From assembly GCF_050314555.1 (NCBI RefSeq), contig NZ_JBNPNH010000009.1, positions 8,680-72,679 on the forward strand: a stretch of DNA of 64,000 nt, given 5' to 3'. The stretch comes from Spyradosoma sp004558035 (GTDB taxonomy: Bacteria; Verrucomicrobiota; Verrucomicrobiia; Opitutales; UBA953). Each line of letters opens with the position of its first letter. Within the stretch, counting starts at the first letter, position 1. Made by a program: the position numbers and the translations under genes. This document shows, one piece after another, positions 10,701-18,564 of the stretch. The notes under the pieces were generated by a model. The model was given only the letters and a program-made list of their open reading frames with translations, searched no databases and was not told the DNA's origin.

Positions 10701-11361
10701 GAAGCTCGGGAGCGGGTTGAACGTGACGAACTCGATTATCTTCATGGCGGAGAATGCCGTGACTCTCACCGTCAACGCCGCAGTGGACACGGAATTTTCC
10801 GGTGCGTTTATACCGATTGATAACTCAAATATCGTCAGGAAGGTCGGCGCAGGAACGTTGACGCTTTCGGGAAACAATGAATGGTTTTCTCGTGGAACCA
10901 TTTCCGTTGAGGAAGGCACGGTTCTCGCGGCGCAGGCGAACGCGCTCGGCAAGGGGAAGGTGACGGTCGGCGCGGACGGCAAGCTCGGCATCGCGGCGGG
11001 CGTAACGATTACGGAGGTTTCCGGCGGCATCGAGCTCGCGAACGGCGCGAAAATCGTCGTGGACCTTTCGGATCGACTGAGCGAAACGGCAACCTTTGAG
11101 GTGACGCTCGCGACGAACACGGCGATTTCGCTCGCGGCGGAAGCGGCGCTCGCGTACAGCGAAGGCGGCGCGATGGACTTGACCGACTATCTCGAGCTGA
11201 AAGGCTGGAACAAGTCGGGCTGGACTTCGTCGCTGACGTATGCGAACGAGACGCTGACGCTGACGATGGCGATTCCGGAGCCGTCGCTGTTCGGGTTGCT
11301 GGCGGGCGTGACGGCGCTCGGGTTCTCGATGTCGAGCCGTCGCCGCCGCAAAAAGGCGTGA
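4714..11361 (+). CDS. Autotransporter-associated beta-strand repeat protein with PEP-CTERM anchor
   Basis: This 2215-residue predicted surface protein starts with a signal peptide (hydrophobic core about 7-22, cleavage near AYA-NEA). An acidic Ala/Asp/Glu-rich stretch follows (about 25-105) with a tandem DAPAAED/DAPAAEE. A long beta-solenoid then carries many autotransporter-associated repeats of the kind GSGTLTKQGAGTLKLA and LSGANSYTGGTTIENGTL. Two copies of an LTWTG...VWK...GDSVTFS module begin near residues 532 and 1106. Two related segments of about 150 residues lie near 1450-1600 and 1800-1960. The C-terminus is PEPSLFGLLAGVTALGF followed by SRRRRKK: a PEP motif, hydrophobic helix and basic tail, expected to be processed by an exosortase. 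No exosortase or autotransporter barrel is in the window. A terminator follows. The role (adhesion, biofilm or capsule-like layer) is inferred. Confidence 0.9.
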   Translation: MKTKRLFISTLIAAAAMGLSAYANEAATQTTHIIAETDAPEGADQILPLADAPAAEDADAPAAEEAQDEADALELLLADDALVELDEAAAPDELSTETMMREWIARYAAAARFAGIRAVKGTGGGLSSGGALATAGAELAVPAATPTPSVSVPAAGTVSLADTLTRASIAADVSLGSSSASDAGTPAAVATTSSSSGASAILPAAFFSTRGVFAAVPAATASYSLASSSPVAAAAMSANASGAEYTISTSGDPRLTSATADDTIIFNLASGHLNGDRNATRTVAAAVRIDRLNITDGYSGCTYVFNNTVTGTGAFSFGGTTGANNQKYTFNGDVSGYSGAVTIASGKYATLTFTNKTGTGTITATNASSVLNLTGATVNNSAISVSTVNIGGATSFVKTTDLNSGNIVLASGAAMNIASTGALDLSSSTLNASNGTVSIATDGSLDLSGARVSLGSAIQNLGTVTVSAATVFNLTQTGTTRLISGGTINGWDSLTSSNNFTYNGAAITVGRQLTSSEAGVVSYDASATAKTLTWTGAGSSVWKAVTIAETSPATPWQDNSSSTAEAFYNGDSVTFSGDATVTVAAGGVTAGTVNITAGTVSFTGGTITALGGVSVTGGTLSVGANNTALGTNTITLSGGTLLAASATGTLANAVNVAAASIIDTQGNTLTLSGAVSGSGTLTKQGAGTLKLATGFGGTGDTRWTAGNLVVGSGTLQWGQGDTNPAIANQMKALGETISVSSGANLKIHLWTQTRLTTSTTDKVAVTSKIILNGTSTLETMDGSYYFSGGIQVGDGTNAGTGTFTANWRKGHVIGSLSGAGTFTINEQAGNDDRAAIFSIAGDGGFNGTVNFNYKSGGSSAGAELHLLTENALKNATVNLTSAVSEKTATLSLDAATVNIKGLTGTSAGRVVAATAGNTLAIATETGATNTFWGTVGTSSSAVGLSVSGSGTQAFTGTSYFSTVSVGAGATLDLSGTVNIAGTTTVGSGGTLDVSGGNVTFGGAFTTEGSAKLVLGTLSADTAAILATGAVTISGGTIFDMTDAIDMTEASASLKLVAGSSVVADGLGIANIYVGGKLVNQRGIARFSVSDAGVLTLDSYTAGVNYSLTWTGGDADVWKVNGSGWTKDEGSTAENFQDGDSVTFSIAGAQVSVDGTVNPEAIAVSANTTFKGTGATVNVAKNSLTISGGATLEIQKGVTLDLGSDSDAIGSSNAKLNLSGSGTVKYVYTGNNGTDSGVFIADSFTGTLDYYGNLNWSQYEGGSPISFSDSVTIRLSKSEGQTSAGFWGGSDRTFKNDFIFGTDYDINVGGGSLRLEGAVDAAGKTLTVKGGNTLTFAGAATVGTLNQTAGTLDISGTEAKNITNLTLAGTRTNISGNLAVSSNISVCNAATVTQTAGTVSAVRLLLNDSNATKASSYTLQGGVLNITGTGKTDSTTENAILIGHWPDTNTPNNTSKLTVSGGTLNALSGYTLVSWDGKGELEISDGTANLYAISLNSQRANAATVTLSGGRLNLGQGGLIVGTALNETVTLSGGTLGALANWTSAMNMRVTGAVTIDTTKQVVRAEGISANADGNVGSAIELSGELSGAGTLTVKGTGKLTLSGANSYTGGTTIENGTLVAGSASALGSGPVTAAGSTGVDEVTLKVGASADAALTIENDISVSSGKTLILESTNADNKLMGTISGENGALKLASGTLEIAGASSLKLVKVGDGAVLKFSGETTSIVDSKDGALVDGGGKLVFSSETATVSRILLNTWYGDSSGNAIPSTASALAEVSGGIVNVTSSSQDGAISIGSGASTHSHTLTISGGVLNATAGTTTLGYSSAGTLAVAGGEANLKGVVFGLSGVNSAGTLKVSGGRLNVGESGITSGGGSGTKTISFSDATIGALDSWSSAAGLGISLTGAVIFDTTKMVASTSESATASTTDTAGTTITLAGALSGSGTLTKVGAGTLKLTGDNSAFTGNVKLSAGTLEIGHSNALGSSTSTLNVTGDSELKLGSGLNVTNSIIFMAENAVTLTVNAAVDTEFSGAFIPIDNSNIVRKVGAGTLTLSGNNEWFSRGTISVEEGTVLAAQANALGKGKVTVGADGKLGIAAGVTITEVSGGIELANGAKIVVDLSDRLSETATFEVTLATNTAISLAAEAALAYSEGGAMDLTDYLELKGWNKSGWTSSLTYANETLTLTMAIPEPSLFGLLAGVTALGFSMSSRRRRKKA

Positions 11362-11466
11362 GGCATTTTGGGTTCAAGGTCGGGCGTCCGCGGCGAAGGC
11401 GGACAACCATCATTTCGGCGCGCGCGTCCGGCTTTGAACTTTTTTCATAGTGTGTGTTATAGGGTG

Positions 11467-11495
11467 CCCTCGCGGAGAAATCCGCGAGGGTTTTT
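11467..11495 (+). terminator. Rho-independent terminator of the PEP-CTERM gene
   Basis: A perfect 10-bp stem, CCCTCGCGGA (11467-11476) with TCCGCGAGGG (11481-11490), closes a GAAA tetraloop. Five T residues follow. Confidence 0.92.
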
Positions 11496-11857
11496 CGCGG
11501 GCAAGCGGGACGCTCGCCCTCCTTTTCGTTCCCGCGGTTTTCCGTTCCTCTGTTTTTCTGTTCCTCTGTGTCAAAAGAAGAGCTTAAAGCTTAAAGGTTA
11601 AAGGTTAAAGAGAAGTTTGCGGAAACGGATTTTCGAGGGCAAGCGGGGACGCTTACCCTCCTTTTCGTGAAATTCGTGCAATTCGTGGATTCTAAAAATC
11701 TGCGGGAATCTGCGAGATCCGCGGGAAGAAATTTGTGTCTGCGGATTTCAATGAAGCGGCAGGTAAGCGAAGCGTGGAGCCATGTCGCCTCTCCACTAAA
11801 ACTTTTCTTTAACTTTCTTTGACTTCGCGGTCTTTCTTTGCGTTTGAAAAAAATCTT
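11496..11857. repeat. Repeat-rich intergenic region downstream of the PEP-CTERM gene
   Basis: No gene is apparent here. The region holds two copies of a GGGCAAGCGGGGACGCTTACC-type unit (about 11500-11522, and 11638-11662, where the match to the one near 3976 is best). It also has a period-7 array of CTTAAAG/GTTAAAG (about 11583-11610), ATTCGTGCAATTCGTGG words (about 11668-11692), and the right copy of the 49-bp inverted repeat at 11782-11830. It closely mirrors the contents of 3875-4713. Confidence 0.75.
11782..11830 (-). repeat. Right copy of the 49-bp inverted repeat
   Basis: The reverse complement of these 49 bases matches 4010-4058 with four mismatches. The copies lie about 7.7 kb apart in opposite orientation, outside the autotransporter-like gene and its terminator. 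A third, shorter relative (ACTTTCCTTAACTTCC-TTTGACTTCGCGG) is at about 4530-4558. Confidence 0.85.
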
Positions 11858-12445
11858 TCAGGCTCGGGTCGAGGGGAGGGCGAAGCCTTCGCCGATCGCG
11901 TAGAATTTGCCGCCGGCGACGTAGTGGATCGTGCGCAGGGCGGGCGGGGCGTCTTCGAAAATCCAATGCCCGTCGCGGAACACGCGCGGATCCGCCCAGG
12001 CGGCGACGCATTCGCCGACGATCAGGTCGTAATCCCGCTGCATGCGCGCCTCGGGAACGAGGCGGAAAATCATCCACGCCGCGCAGCCTTCGACGAGCGG
12101 GAGCGCGAAGCCGTCCGCGCGGAAGAACTTCGCGCCGCTTTTTTCGAGCTTGTCGGGAACGTCGTTCCTGCTGACTTCGCCGAGCGCGAGCGTCTCCCGC
12201 AGCACGCCGACGGTGGGCAGCTGCAGCGCGAAAAGCCCGCCGCGCTCGATCAGCCCGCGCGTGAAGTGCGACGCGTCCACGACGACGGCGGCCTTGAAGG
12301 GGGCGACGTCCAGCGGGCACGACCACGCGGCGGGCATGGCGTCGGCGGTCTCGCCGTCCTGCGCGGAGACGATGACGACGCCGCCGAGGTTCAGCAGCCG
12401 ATAGGCTTTCGGGAGCGGAACGGGAACGAAGTTTTCCGGAAGCAT
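11858..12445 (-). CDS. Flavin reductase family protein (FMN-binding split barrel)
   Basis: This 195-residue protein resembles the flavin reductase-like / FMN-binding split-barrel family. An N-terminal segment of the type VIVSAQDGETADAMPAAWSCPLDVAPF corresponds to the FMN-binding strand-loop region. The later SHFTRGLIERGGLFALQLP and DYDLIVGECVAAW also fit the fold. Members bind FMN and reduce flavin or other small substrates with NAD(P)H; the substrate here is unknown. The start is taken as ATG 12445, since the longer reading frame upstream is an out-of-frame shadow of the GH95 gene. It lies 29 bases after the GH95 stop and may share its transcript. Confidence 0.8.
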   Translation of the reverse strand: MLPENFVPVPLPKAYRLLNLGGVVIVSAQDGETADAMPAAWSCPLDVAPFKAAVVVDASHFTRGLIERGGLFALQLPTVGVLRETLALGEVSRNDVPDKLEKSGAKFFRADGFALPLVEGCAAWMIFRLVPEARMQRDYDLIVGECVAAWADPRVFRDGHWIFEDAPPALRTIHYVAGGKFYAIGEGFALPSTRA

Positions 12446-12474
12446 GGCGCGAGCGGGTTCGTTTTCGCGGAGGC

Positions 12475-14889
12475 TCACTTTTTCGGCGTCGAGGTCTCGA
12501 CGACCTTCGTCTTGCCGTGAATGGTGAGGTTGACCTTCTGCGGCGTCGGCGAGACGAGCTTCACGTTCTTCACTTTGCCGTTGTCCCATTCGAAGGATAC
12601 GGTGACGTTCCCGCGCGCCTTCAGTCCGGAGACCTTGCCTTTCTTCCACGCCTTGCAGGGCGCGGGGAGCAGCTCGATTTCGCCCGCGTGCGACTGCAGG
12701 AGCATTTCGGAAACCGCCGCCGGGAACGCGAAGTTGCCGTCCATCTGGAAGGGCTCGTGCGTCGTGAGCAGATTCGGAAGCGTGTTGTGCGTGAGCAGGC
12801 CTTCGACCATCTCGTGCGCCTTTTCGCCTTCGCGCAGGCGCGCCCAGAGCGCGGTGCGCCACGGCCACGACCACGAGCGGCGGGAGTCGCCGGCGGTGCC
12901 GCGCAGTTCGAGCGATTTCTTCGCCGCGTCGGCGAGCTTCGGCGTTTTCGCGTAGGAAATGCCGCTGCCGGGATAGACCGCGAAAAGGTGCGAGGTGTGG
13001 CGGTGCCCGGAAACCATGTTCGGGCGATCGACGAGCCATTCCTGCAGGTAGCCGCCGGGCGCGATCTTGTCGGGCGCGAGGCGGTCGCGCTTCTTCGCGA
13101 GCGAGTCCGCCCATTTTTTGTCCGTGCCGAGAATCTTCGCCGCCTCGATCGTGTTCGTGAACAGGTCGCGGACGAGCTGCTGGTCGTGCGCGACGCCGTC
13201 TTCCGTCGGGCCCCATTCGTGCGACCAGCCCTTCGGCGCGACGAGCGTTCCCGCGGGAATGCCCTTCAGCTGGCCGGCGTCGACGCTTTTGTCGCTGGAC
13301 TCGAAGCCCTTGCCGTCCTTGCCGAGCTCCTTCAGGTGGTCTTCCCAGAACTGGCAGGCTTCCTTCATCATCGGATAGCCCTGTTCCTTGAGGAATTTCT
13401 TGTCCTGCGTGAACTGGAAATGCTCCCACATGTGGAGCGCGTACCAGGCGTTGATCGGCACGTTCCACATCGTCCATCCGCCCGCGCCCCAGGGATTCTG
13501 CGAGATGCGCGTCGTCCAGCCGCGGTGATTGTCGCCGAACTGCTTCTTCGTCATCGCGCGGGAGGCGGGAGCGCTTTCGGTGATGTAGTCGAGCAGGGGC
13601 ATGTGGCACTCGGAAAGGTTGGTCACTTCCGCCGGCCAATAGGCTTCCTGGATGTTGATGTTGTTGTGATAGTCGCACGCCCAGGGCGCGTGCACCTTGT
13701 GATTCCAGATGCCCTGCAGCGTCGCGGGAGCGGAGCCGCGCGACGAACCGATGAGGCAGTAGCGGCCGAACTGGAAGAGCGTCTCTTCGAGATCGGGGTC
13801 GTCCTTCGTGCTCGCGTATTTCTTCACGCGGGCGGGCGTCGGCAGTTTGGCGGTCTCGGCGTCGGTCTTGCCGAGGTCGATCTCCACGCGCGAGAACATG
13901 CCTTTGTGAATGCGGACGTGCGCGGCGAGCAGCTCGGTCGGCTTGTCGGCGTGCGAGAGCGCCTCCTTCAGCGTCTTTTCCGCCTTCTGCGCGGGATCGC
14001 CGCCCTTCCAGTTCTTCTTGTGGTCCATGGCGTAGTCCGTCGCCATCGCGACGAGGACGACGATCTGGTCGGCGCCTTCGACCCGGATCTTGGGAATCGA
14101 GCCGGCGGCGTAGGTCGCGTACTGATTGTCGCCCTTGCCGGAGTAGGAGACCTTGATTTCGGCGGGAGAGGAGCCGACGGGAACGGTCTTGCCGCCCTTG
14201 GCGACGACCGCCGCGCGCGCGGCGAAGCTCAGGTCGTTGACGAGCTTGCCCGTCATGCCCATGCGGTTGTTCTGCGCGAAGAACTTGGCGGTGTGATTCG
14301 GCGCCAGCGAGAACGTGCCCGAGAGCGCGCCCTTCTTGTCCGCCGTATAGACGACGGCGATCACGTTGTGCGCCTGGCTCGCGAAGACTTTGCGGGAATA
14401 CTTCACGCCCTTGGCGCGGAAGCTCGTTTCGGCGACGCCGGTTTCGAGATTGAGCTTGCGGACGAAGTCCTGCGGATTTTCCAGACCGGGGAATTCGGCG
14501 AGCAGCTCGCCGAACGGCTGAAAGCTGCCGAACTTGTCGCGCCCCGCAAGCGGGCCGTATTCGTAGCCCGAGCAGTTGCCGCCGGGGTTTTCGCCGCCCG
14601 TCCAGAACGTGGATTCGTTCAGCGCGACGCGTTCCCGCGCGGCGCTTTCGAGCACCATCGCGCCGATGCGGCCGTTGCCGACGGGCAGTCCTTCGAACTC
14701 CCAGCCCTTGCCCTGCGCGCGGGAGGAATCCTGAAGCACCGTCCACGCGCCGTTTTCGGACTTGAAGGTCTGCGCCTCCGAATCGAACCAGATGACGTTC
14801 GACGCCGGAATCTTGTCCGTCGGCGCGGCGTTGACGAAGGCGGCGAGCGCGAGACTCGCGAACAAAGAGGGGAGAATGGGCGTTTTCAT
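12475..14889 (-). CDS. Secreted GH95 alpha-L-fucosidase
   Basis: This is an 804-residue glycoside hydrolase family 95 protein, the family of alpha-1,2-L-fucosidases (some members are alpha-L-galactosidases), which act by inversion. An N-terminal signal peptide (MKTPILPSLFASLALAAFVNA) predicts export. The N-terminal beta domain has WFDSEAQTF and WEFEGLPVGNGRIGAMV. The (alpha/alpha)6 domain contains WNHKVHAPWACDYHNNINIQ at about 390-410, whose Asn residues correspond to the catalytic Asn pair, and EACQFWEDHLKELG, containing the expected acid Glu. HAGEIELLPAPCKAWKKGKV is the conserved C-terminal block. Together with the GH29 and GH35 enzymes elsewhere in the window it suggests use of fucosylated host or algal glycans. 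Confidence 0.93.
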   Translation of the reverse strand: MKTPILPSLFASLALAAFVNAAPTDKIPASNVIWFDSEAQTFKSENGAWTVLQDSSRAQGKGWEFEGLPVGNGRIGAMVLESAARERVALNESTFWTGGENPGGNCSGYEYGPLAGRDKFGSFQPFGELLAEFPGLENPQDFVRKLNLETGVAETSFRAKGVKYSRKVFASQAHNVIAVVYTADKKGALSGTFSLAPNHTAKFFAQNNRMGMTGKLVNDLSFAARAAVVAKGGKTVPVGSSPAEIKVSYSGKGDNQYATYAAGSIPKIRVEGADQIVVLVAMATDYAMDHKKNWKGGDPAQKAEKTLKEALSHADKPTELLAAHVRIHKGMFSRVEIDLGKTDAETAKLPTPARVKKYASTKDDPDLEETLFQFGRYCLIGSSRGSAPATLQGIWNHKVHAPWACDYHNNINIQEAYWPAEVTNLSECHMPLLDYITESAPASRAMTKKQFGDNHRGWTTRISQNPWGAGGWTMWNVPINAWYALHMWEHFQFTQDKKFLKEQGYPMMKEACQFWEDHLKELGKDGKGFESSDKSVDAGQLKGIPAGTLVAPKGWSHEWGPTEDGVAHDQQLVRDLFTNTIEAAKILGTDKKWADSLAKKRDRLAPDKIAPGGYLQEWLVDRPNMVSGHRHTSHLFAVYPGSGISYAKTPKLADAAKKSLELRGTAGDSRRSWSWPWRTALWARLREGEKAHEMVEGLLTHNTLPNLLTTHEPFQMDGNFAFPAAVSEMLLQSHAGEIELLPAPCKAWKKGKVSGLKARGNVTVSFEWDNGKVKNVKLVSPTPQKVNLTIHGKTKVVETSTPKK

Positions 14890-14968
14890 AAGATGTGCAC
14901 AAGCTTAGCCGCAAAACCCGCGGATGGAAACGCAAATCTCTCGCGCGGAGGCGCGGAAGCGCGGGCGT

Positions 14969-15352
14969 TCAGTCCGCGGGTTCGGCCTCGAAGCGGACGC
15001 GCCCGTAGCGCGTGCGCGAACCGTCGGGCGCGATCAGGTCGAGCGTTCCCGCGTCCGCATCCAAAAAATACTTATACGCCGTCTTCCCGTCGAAGACGAT
15101 CTCGTCGCGTCCGCGCCGGAAGGCGCCGCGCGCGCGGGAATCGTTCCCGCCGAAGCGCGTCGAGAGCTCGTAGGAGCCGTCCGCCCAGAAGGCGAAGAGC
15201 GCTTCCGCGCCCGCCGGCAGGGCGCCGTTCGGTCCGCTCGCCGTCCAGGCTCCGAAGAGCGGGTCGGCGGCGGGCGCGCCCGGCGTTCCCGCGCACGCGC
15301 CGAAAAGCAGGGCGGCGCAGAGCAGGGCGGTTCCGGCGCAGGCGTTCTTCAT
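14969..15352 (-). CDS. Small predicted lipoprotein of unknown function
   Basis: This 127-residue protein starts with a lipoprotein signal peptide whose lipobox is LFGAC (Cys20). The mature part, starting about DPLFGAWTASG, reads as a small beta-rich domain (FWADGSYELSTRF, DEIVFDGKTAYKYFLDADAGTLDLI). This resembles the lipocalin-like folds that score G-x-W starts followed by repeated short strands. No specific family is recognised. It begins 22 bases after the secA stop, so it is probably cotranscribed with secA. Confidence 0.7.
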   Translation of the reverse strand: MKNACAGTALLCAALLFGACAGTPGAPAADPLFGAWTASGPNGALPAGAEALFAFWADGSYELSTRFGGNDSRARGAFRRGRDEIVFDGKTAYKYFLDADAGTLDLIAPDGSRTRYGRVRFEAEPAD

Positions 15353-15374
15353 GGCGGCGTTCCCGCGGCGGAGT

Positions 15375-18300
15375 TCAGCCGATTTTGGCGCGCCCGAAAT
15401 ACGTCCAGCCTTCGCCGGTTTCGAGCAGCTCCTTCGCCTTTTTCCACTTCACGGAAATTTCCTCGTCGCCGCGGCGGAGCACGACGACTTCGTTGCGCCC
15501 GATGTTTTCGGGAACGACGCCCGGGTTCCGCGCTTCCTCGAGCTCGGCGTCCGCCTGGCGCACGGCGATGCGCAGCGCGTCGGGATCGACGTCGGCGACG
15601 GATTCGCCCGTGTTGTTTTCGGAGGAATCCTTGAGCACGCCGCGCATTTCCTGCAGGCGGCGGATGAGCTCCTCGAAGCCCTCGCGGCTCGTCGCCGTGC
15701 GGAAGAGCCCGGAGCAAACCGCCGAGCGGCAGCGCCCGAGCATCGTCTTGAAGCAGACGAACGCCTCGTTCTTGTATTCGACGAGCGGGTTGCGCTGGCC
15801 GTAGCTGCGCAGGCCGATGCTCTGGCGCAGATCGTTCATTTCGGCGAGGTGGTCCTGCCAGTTCGCGTCGATGGCGCGGAGAATGATGTGGCGCTCCATG
15901 CCCTTGAGCGCTTCGGCGCCTTCGACGGCGTCGCGCTTTTCGTAGGCTTTGCGGACGCGCTTCACGACGAGCCCCGCCGTGCCTTCGTCGCCCGCGGCGA
16001 GGATTTCCTCTTCCGTGAACGTGAGCGGGAACGTCGTGTTCAGCCAGCGGACGAAGTCCTCGACGGCGACGCGGTTGATCTCGCCCTTTTCGTCCGGCGG
16101 GAGCGCGGCGTCCACACGGTCGGTGATTTCCTCTTCGACGAGCGCGAAGAGGAGCTCGCGCGGCGCGTCGGTCGTCAGCGCCTGATTGCGGATGCCGTAG
16201 ATGATTTCGCGCTGCTTGTTGAAGACGTCGTCGTACTGCAGCGTGTTCTTGCGGTACATGAAGTGCACCGCCTCGACGCGGCGCTGCGCGGTCTCGACGG
16301 AGCGGTTCAGCAGCGGGTGCTGGAGCGGCTGGCCTTCGACGAAGGAGCGCTGGAGAACTTTGGAGATCATGCCCGCGTTCGTGAAAAGGCGCATCAGATT
16401 GTCCTCGAGCGAGACGAGGAATTTCGAGCGGCCGGGGTCGCCCTGGCGGGAACAGCGGCCGCGCAGCTGGCGGTCAACGCGGCGGGATTCGTGGCGCTCC
16501 GTGCCGAGCACGAAGAGACCGCCGAGCTCGCGCACGCCCTCGCCGAGCTTGATGTCGGTGCCGCGCCCCGCCATGTTCGTGGCGATCGTCACGGCGCCGC
16601 GCTGACCGGCGTTGGCGACGATTTCGGCTTCGCGCTCGTGCTCCTTCGCGTTGAGGACGTTGTGCGGAATGCCTTCGCGCTTGAGCAGGTTGGAAAGGTA
16701 TTCGGAGGCTTCGACGCTCGCCGTGCCGACGAGCACCGGCTGCCCCTTCGCGTGCGCCGCCTCAATCTCCCTCACCGCCTCGGCGTATTTTTCGCGCGCG
16801 GTCTTGAAGATCATGTCGTCCTCGTCGATGCGGATGCACGGCTTGTTCGTCGGGATCGCGACGACACCGAGGCGGTAGATGTCGTAAAATTCGCCGGCTT
16901 CCGTCTCCGCCGTTCCCGTCATGCCCGCGAGCTTTTCGTACATGCGGAAATAATTCTGGATCGTGATCGTCGCGTAGGTCTTCGTCTCCTTTTCGATTTC
17001 GACGCCTTCCTTCGCCTCGATTGCCTGGTGGAGACCGTCGCTCCAGCGGCGGCCGGGCATGATGCGGCCGGTGTTCTCGTCCACGATCAGCACCTTGCCG
17101 TCCTTGACGACGTACTGCACGTCCTTTTCGAAGAGCGCGTAGGCGCGGAGCAGCTGGGAGATGCTGTGGATCGTCTCGCTCGTGGCGATGAACTCGTTTT
17201 CGGCGGCGGACTTGAGCGCGGCGCGCTGTTCGGCGTCGAGGTCTTCCCGCGCGTCGATTTCGATGAACTTCGTCGGCAGGTCCGGGAGCACGAACGCGTC
17301 CGGATTGTCCGGGCGGAGCGTGTCGCGGCCGAGCTGCGTCAGATCGGACTCGCGGCGCTTTTCGTCGATCGCGTAATAGAGCGCCTCCTTGATTTCGAAG
17401 CGGCGCTGGCGGTTGAAGGCGTTCATCATCTCCGCGTCGAAGGCGTCGAGCGCCTTGCGCCAATGGCCGTTCTCCATCATGCGCAGGAACTGCCTGTTGC
17501 GCGGCGCGCCCAGCTTCACCTGGAGCAGCGGCACCATCGCGTCGAGCTCTTCCTCTGAGCCCGGCTTCGCCTTTTCGAGCATCTTGCGCGCGCGCTCGAC
17601 GAGGCGGTCGCAGAGCTTCGTCTGCTTTTCCACGAGCGCGGCGACGCCCGGCTTGAACTGCATGAAGGGCGGCTCGTGGTCGTCGTTCACAGGACCGGAA
17701 ATGATCAGCGGCGTGCGCGCCTCGTCGATGAGAATCGAGTCGATCTCGTCCACGATGCAGTAATAGTAGTCGCTCTGCACCTGGTCCTGCTTCGAGCCCG
17801 CCATGCCGTTGTCGCGCAGGTAGTCGAAGCCGAATTCCGACGCCGTGCCGTAGGTGATGTTGCACGCGTAGGCGGCGCGCCGTTCGTGCGGCGGCATGGA
17901 ATTCTGGATGCAGCCGACCGTGAGCCCGAGATAGTTGTAAAGGTGCCCCATCCATTCCGAGTCGCGCCGCGCGAGGTAGTCGTTGACCGTCACGAGCTGG
18001 CAGTTGCGCCCCGTCAGCGCGTTCAGGTAGAGCGGGAGCGTCGCGACGAGCGTCTTGCCTTCGCCCGTCGCCATTTCCGCGATCTTGTTCTGGTGAAGCG
18101 CGATCCCGCCGATGAGCTGCACGTCGAAATGCACCATGTCCCAAGTCAGCTCGTGGTCGCAGACGACGACCTTGCTGCCGCAGAGCCGCCGCGCCGCGTT
18201 CTTCACGACCGCGAACGCCTCCGGCAGAATCTTGTCGAGCGACTCCCCGTTTTTGACGCGCTCCATGAACTCCTGAGTCTTCGCCTTCAGCGCGTCGTCG

Positions 18301-18419
18301 CTCAGCGTCCGGTAGCTCTCTTCGAGCTTGTTGATCCTGGCGACGATCGGTCTGCACTTTTTGACGAACTTCCGGTGGCTGCGGCCCGCGAAAATCTTGA
18401 AGATGGAGGAAATGCCCAT
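15375..18419 (-). CDS. secA: Preprotein translocase ATPase SecA
   Basis: This 1014-residue protein is the motor ATPase that drives preproteins through SecYEG. The Walker A region MATGEGKTLVATLPLYL lies near 115-130. The DEAD-like box is VDEIDSILIDEARTPLIISGP. The second nucleotide domain has AGRGTDIKLGEGV. The start is ATG 18419 (MGISSIFKIFAG), which fits the family; an upstream in-frame ATG would add 42 unrelated residues. A long insertion after the DEAD-like box (LVERARKMLEKAK to VLPDLPTKFIEID) resembles that of SecAs from the Bacteroidota/Verrucomicrobiota side. The C-terminus ends GWTYFGRAKIG with no Cys-rich zinc/SecB-binding tail. It heads a probable operon with the lipoprotein gene. 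Confidence 0.97.
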   Translation of the reverse strand: MGISSIFKIFAGRSHRKFVKKCRPIVARINKLEESYRTLSDDALKAKTQEFMERVKNGESLDKILPEAFAVVKNAARRLCGSKVVVCDHELTWDMVHFDVQLIGGIALHQNKIAEMATGEGKTLVATLPLYLNALTGRNCQLVTVNDYLARRDSEWMGHLYNYLGLTVGCIQNSMPPHERRAAYACNITYGTASEFGFDYLRDNGMAGSKQDQVQSDYYYCIVDEIDSILIDEARTPLIISGPVNDDHEPPFMQFKPGVAALVEKQTKLCDRLVERARKMLEKAKPGSEEELDAMVPLLQVKLGAPRNRQFLRMMENGHWRKALDAFDAEMMNAFNRQRRFEIKEALYYAIDEKRRESDLTQLGRDTLRPDNPDAFVLPDLPTKFIEIDAREDLDAEQRAALKSAAENEFIATSETIHSISQLLRAYALFEKDVQYVVKDGKVLIVDENTGRIMPGRRWSDGLHQAIEAKEGVEIEKETKTYATITIQNYFRMYEKLAGMTGTAETEAGEFYDIYRLGVVAIPTNKPCIRIDEDDMIFKTAREKYAEAVREIEAAHAKGQPVLVGTASVEASEYLSNLLKREGIPHNVLNAKEHEREAEIVANAGQRGAVTIATNMAGRGTDIKLGEGVRELGGLFVLGTERHESRRVDRQLRGRCSRQGDPGRSKFLVSLEDNLMRLFTNAGMISKVLQRSFVEGQPLQHPLLNRSVETAQRRVEAVHFMYRKNTLQYDDVFNKQREIIYGIRNQALTTDAPRELLFALVEEEITDRVDAALPPDEKGEINRVAVEDFVRWLNTTFPLTFTEEEILAAGDEGTAGLVVKRVRKAYEKRDAVEGAEALKGMERHIILRAIDANWQDHLAEMNDLRQSIGLRSYGQRNPLVEYKNEAFVCFKTMLGRCRSAVCSGLFRTATSREGFEELIRRLQEMRGVLKDSSENNTGESVADVDPDALRIAVRQADAELEEARNPGVVPENIGRNEVVVLRRGDEEISVKWKKAKELLETGEGWTYFGRAKIG

Positions 18420-18564
18420 GGTCTGTGTCTGCTGAAAATTTAAAGGCTCAAGCATCGCCTTAATCGCGGCTCCCCGCAAGCGTAAAGCCGCCGCGGGAAC
18501 GCCGGAAAAAACGCGCTGACGCGTTTCCTGCGGATTCCGTGCCAAGCGCCCGGAAAAACGCGCC

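Noticed and set aside
12517..15804. 1095-codon plus-strand ORF opposite GH95, the lipoprotein and secA
   Set aside because: It spans three convincing minus-strand genes and reads as low-information Arg/Ala-rich sequence.
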